A stretch of DNA of 5,150 bases from Ruminococcus sp. (GTDB taxonomy: Bacteria; Bacillota; Clostridia; Oscillospirales; Ruminococcaceae), in contig JAAVHM010000173.1 of NCBI GenBank assembly GCA_014799675.1, positions 1 through 5,150 on the forward strand, in the 5' to 3' direction. Under the pieces are notes generated by a model. The model did not search any database. It was not told the origin of the DNA and saw only the letters and a list, made by a program, of their open reading frames with translations. Below, piece after piece: positions 3,684-5,150 of the stretch; position 1 is the stretch's first letter; each line of letters starts with the position of its first letter. Position numbers and translations under genes: made by a program.

Positions 3684-5075
3684 TCATAAAAGGATTAGGA
3701 AAACAAAAGTAAAAAAATCAAATAAAATGGAAAAGGAAGTGTCATTCCACTTGTGAAGAGCAAACTTTTTGAGATTCATGGCAGCAAATTTAAGCCTGAC
3801 CCAATTAGTAACTTGAGTTAAGCCTCGTAAATAAGTATAACGCATAGAGTGTTTTTCTTTGGCATCGGCAAAGACCCGTTCAATAGTTTCCTTGCGTCTG
3901 TCGTAAAGAAATTTGTATTCGGGAGTGTGACGGACATCCTCTGCCCGTTCGAGATATTCCGACCATATATGCTTTGCAACGATTTTTTCATGTTTGGAGC
4001 TTTCGGTACAGCGTCCTATTGACGGACAAATTTCACATATATAGTTTTTGCTCTTAAACTCTCTGTAACCCTCTTTGGAAGTAGTCGCATAACTTAAAAT
4101 ATGATTTTCGGGACAAATTACACAATCATAAAATTTGTCAAAAACGTATTCATATGGTCTGAAAAATCCAGATTTACCCATAGGTCTTTTGTACGGAAGA
4201 ACAGGCACACGGTCATCATCAAAAACTTTTTTGCATATCCAAGGTGTCTTGTAGCCTGAATCCATGACTACATTTTTTATTTCGGGACGCTTTTCTGTCA
4301 TTCGGTTATAAAGTCCGTCAAATGCTGTACTGTCATGAACGTTTCCCGCATTGAGCGTCACATCAACAACATAGCCATGTTCGTCACAGGCAGTCTGAGC
4401 GGAATACGCAAGACATTTCTTGTGTTCGCCCTTGTGGAAAACTCCGCTCTCGGGATCAGTCTTAGATTCATTTGCAACCTTTTTTTTGGGAGGTTTGGGA
4501 CCGTCAAACGGCTTCTTGCCGTGTTCCTCTCTGTCCTCGTTTATTTCCTCCATAAGCTGTTTTTCGTAAACCTTTGCAGCCTTGGGTATTTCCTTTTTTA
4601 CTACCTTTTTGATGTTTGCGTTTGCCTTGATATGTGTACCGTCCACAAATACCGTTTCGGGTGAAAGATACCCTGCATTGTTGATCTCGTCAAGTATCCA
4701 GTAAAATATTTTTTCTATTGTTTCACTTGTGTACCTGTGCTTGAAATTGTAGCTGACAGTCGAAAAATGCGGTGTTTCCTCATTGAGCAGATATCCGAGA
4801 AACCAACGGTAATATATATTGGCGCGTACCTCTTCCGCCGTCCTGCGCAGCGAGGGTATTCCAAATATATGCTGTATCAGCGTCATTTTGAACAGCACTA
4901 CTGGATCAATACTCGGTCTGCCGTTGTCTGGACAGTATAACTCCTCTACAAATTCATATATCTTGTTGAAATCCACTGCTTCATCTATTTTTCTTAAAAG
5001 ATGATCCTTTGGTACAAGCTCTTCTATGCTTACAAATTCTATCTGGTCTCTTTCCATTTTTTCTTTTTTTAGCAT
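3684..5075 (-). CDS. IS1182-family DDE transposase
   Basis: Cuts and joins the ends of its own insertion sequence. The 463-residue protein appears intact. The N-terminal part (about 15-120) is a DUF772-type domain with IDPVVLFKMTLIQHIFGIPSLR (56-77, given as positions with key I56, K63, R77). The RNase H-like DDE core follows: D145 in VFVDGTHIKA, D272 in VVMDSGYKT, and E399 in ETIERVFADAKEKH. A charged insertion lies at about 155-205. A Cys cluster (C318, C321, C347, C350, C356) sits between the second D and the E, as in this family. The C-terminus ends in a hydrophobic Phe/Leu tail. I chose the ATG at 5075 because AAGGTGAT ends 4 bases before it; a GTG at 5084 lies inside that site. The terminator at 3620-3660 can end the transcript. 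Confidence 0.95.
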   Translation of the reverse strand: MLKKEKMERDQIEFVSIEELVPKDHLLRKIDEAVDFNKIYEFVEELYCPDNGRPSIDPVVLFKMTLIQHIFGIPSLRRTAEEVRANIYYRWFLGYLLNEETPHFSTVSYNFKHRYTSETIEKIFYWILDEINNAGYLSPETVFVDGTHIKANANIKKVVKKEIPKAAKVYEKQLMEEINEDREEHGKKPFDGPKPPKKKVANESKTDPESGVFHKGEHKKCLAYSAQTACDEHGYVVDVTLNAGNVHDSTAFDGLYNRMTEKRPEIKNVVMDSGYKTPWICKKVFDDDRVPVLPYKRPMGKSGFFRPYEYVFDKFYDCVICPENHILSYATTSKEGYREFKSKNYICEICPSIGRCTESSKHEKIVAKHIWSEYLERAEDVRHTPEYKFLYDRRKETIERVFADAKEKHSMRYTYLRGLTQVTNWVRLKFAAMNLKKFALHKWNDTSFSILFDFFTFVFLILL

Positions 5076-5079
5076 TTTT

Positions 5080-5087
5080 ATCACCTT
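5080..5087 (-). promoter_or_regulatory. Ribosome binding site of the transposase
   Basis: AAGGTGAT on the minus strand matches the anti-Shine-Dalgarno complement at GGTGAT and lies just before the ATG at 5075. It excludes the in-frame GTG at 5084 as the start. Confidence 0.7.
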
Positions 5088-5091
5088 TTTT

Positions 5092-5100
5092 ATTATACCA
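5092..5100 (-). promoter_or_regulatory. Extended -10 promoter of the transposase
   Basis: TGGTATAAT on the minus strand has TGn plus perfect TATAAT (5097-5092). No good -35 is seen; the position is T-rich (TGTTTT) and overlaps the T-tract of the terminator inside the IS end. A weak internal promoter is typical of IS elements. Confidence 0.65.
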
Positions 5101-5111
5101 TATCCGAAATC

Positions 5112-5132
5112 AAAAAAACAGCCTTTCGGCTG
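5112..5132 (-). terminator. Terminator just inside the IS right end, facing the transposase
   Basis: On the minus strand CAGCC, loop GAAA, GGCTG is followed by seven T residues (5118-5112). It lies between the terminal repeat and the transposase promoter, so it would stop outside transcripts entering the element. The stem has only 5 bp, but the GNRA-type loop and long T-tract are favourable. Confidence 0.65.
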
Positions 5133-5150
5133 GCTTTTTCGACAAGCTGA
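5132..5150 (-). repeat. Right terminal inverted repeat of the IS
   Basis: Read inward it is TCAGCTTGTCGAAAAAGCC, 16 of 19 identical to the left end. It reaches the window edge, so it may extend further. Confidence 0.8.

Larger units (their letters stand above)
3660..5150 (-). mobile_element. IS1182-family insertion sequence, apparently complete
   Basis: About 1.49 kb with one intact transposase gene flanked by 19-bp imperfect inverted repeats (16 of 19 match). The outer ends read TCAGCCTGTAGAAAAACCC on the left and TCAGCTTGTCGAAAAAGCC on the right, read inward. The right end coincides with the last base of the window, so the true tip and any target duplication cannot be checked. Size, single ORF and end sequence fit the IS1182 group. 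The more AT-rich, Lys/Ile-rich coding style differs from the GC-richer btu and pdaA genes, in line with acquisition. Confidence 0.85.

Noticed and set aside
4335..5004. Plus-strand open frames within the insertion sequence
   Set aside because: They are antisense shadows of the transposase; none has a ribosome binding site or a recognisable domain.
5076..5084. GTG start of the transposase, three codons upstream
   Set aside because: The GTG lies within the Shine-Dalgarno sequence that serves the ATG at 5075.
1..5150. tRNA, rRNA, toxin-antitoxin or defence genes
   Set aside because: No cloverleaf, rRNA core, toxin or defence motif was recognised on either strand; the search was by eye only.

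Overview
The window looks like part of a low-to-medium GC Firmicutes chromosome, most likely a gut-type Clostridia (Oscillospiraceae/Ruminococcaceae-like). The support is an IreB-family gene, a PdaA-type peptidoglycan deacetylase with the TFDQGY motif, strong AGGAGG-type ribosome binding sites, short TGTAGGGGCG...CGCCCG palindromic repeats, and an IS1182-type insertion sequence. The taxon is an inference from these features, not a search result.

Region 1 (1-1741, minus strand) is a cobalamin-uptake transcription unit. It has a consensus TTGACA-17-TATAAT promoter, a cobalamin riboswitch with a clear B12 box, an expression platform ending in an intrinsic terminator, a lipoprotein substrate-binding gene (btuF-like), and the first 100 codons of a FecCD/BtuC-type permease. 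The two genes overlap by one base (TAATG). The permease continues past base 1, where an ATPase gene would be expected. The 1319-2154 stretch has no protein gene. It holds the riboswitch leader, the promoter, a 241-bp inverted-repeat element (1757-1997) made of four diverged hairpin units, and the promoter of the next gene.

Region 2 (2081-3560, plus strand) carries two cell-envelope genes, each with its own promoter and terminator. They are ireB, a small substrate of the PASTA-type Ser/Thr kinase in enterococci, and a secreted NodB-domain deacetylase of the PdaA type. Upstream of the deacetylase promoter is a perfect match to the WalR consensus (TGTWAH-N5-TGTWAH) with an extra half-site. This could place the gene under the WalKR cell-wall regulon, but that is inference.

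Region 3 (3429-3660) is intergenic. It has two extra stem-loops, a textbook terminator, short AGTTGACAGT repeats and a second perfect hairpin terminator. Region 4 (3660-5150) is a complete-looking insertion sequence with 19-bp imperfect terminal inverted repeats and one intact 463-residue IS1182-type DDE transposase on the minus strand. A terminator just inside its right end faces into the transposase gene. The right IS boundary falls on the last base of the window, so it is provisional.

No wholly new protein system is visible. The points most worth a second look are the WalR-like box, the nested hairpin element, the compact three-way junction in the riboswitch leader, and the IS end placed at the foot of a terminator hairpin.
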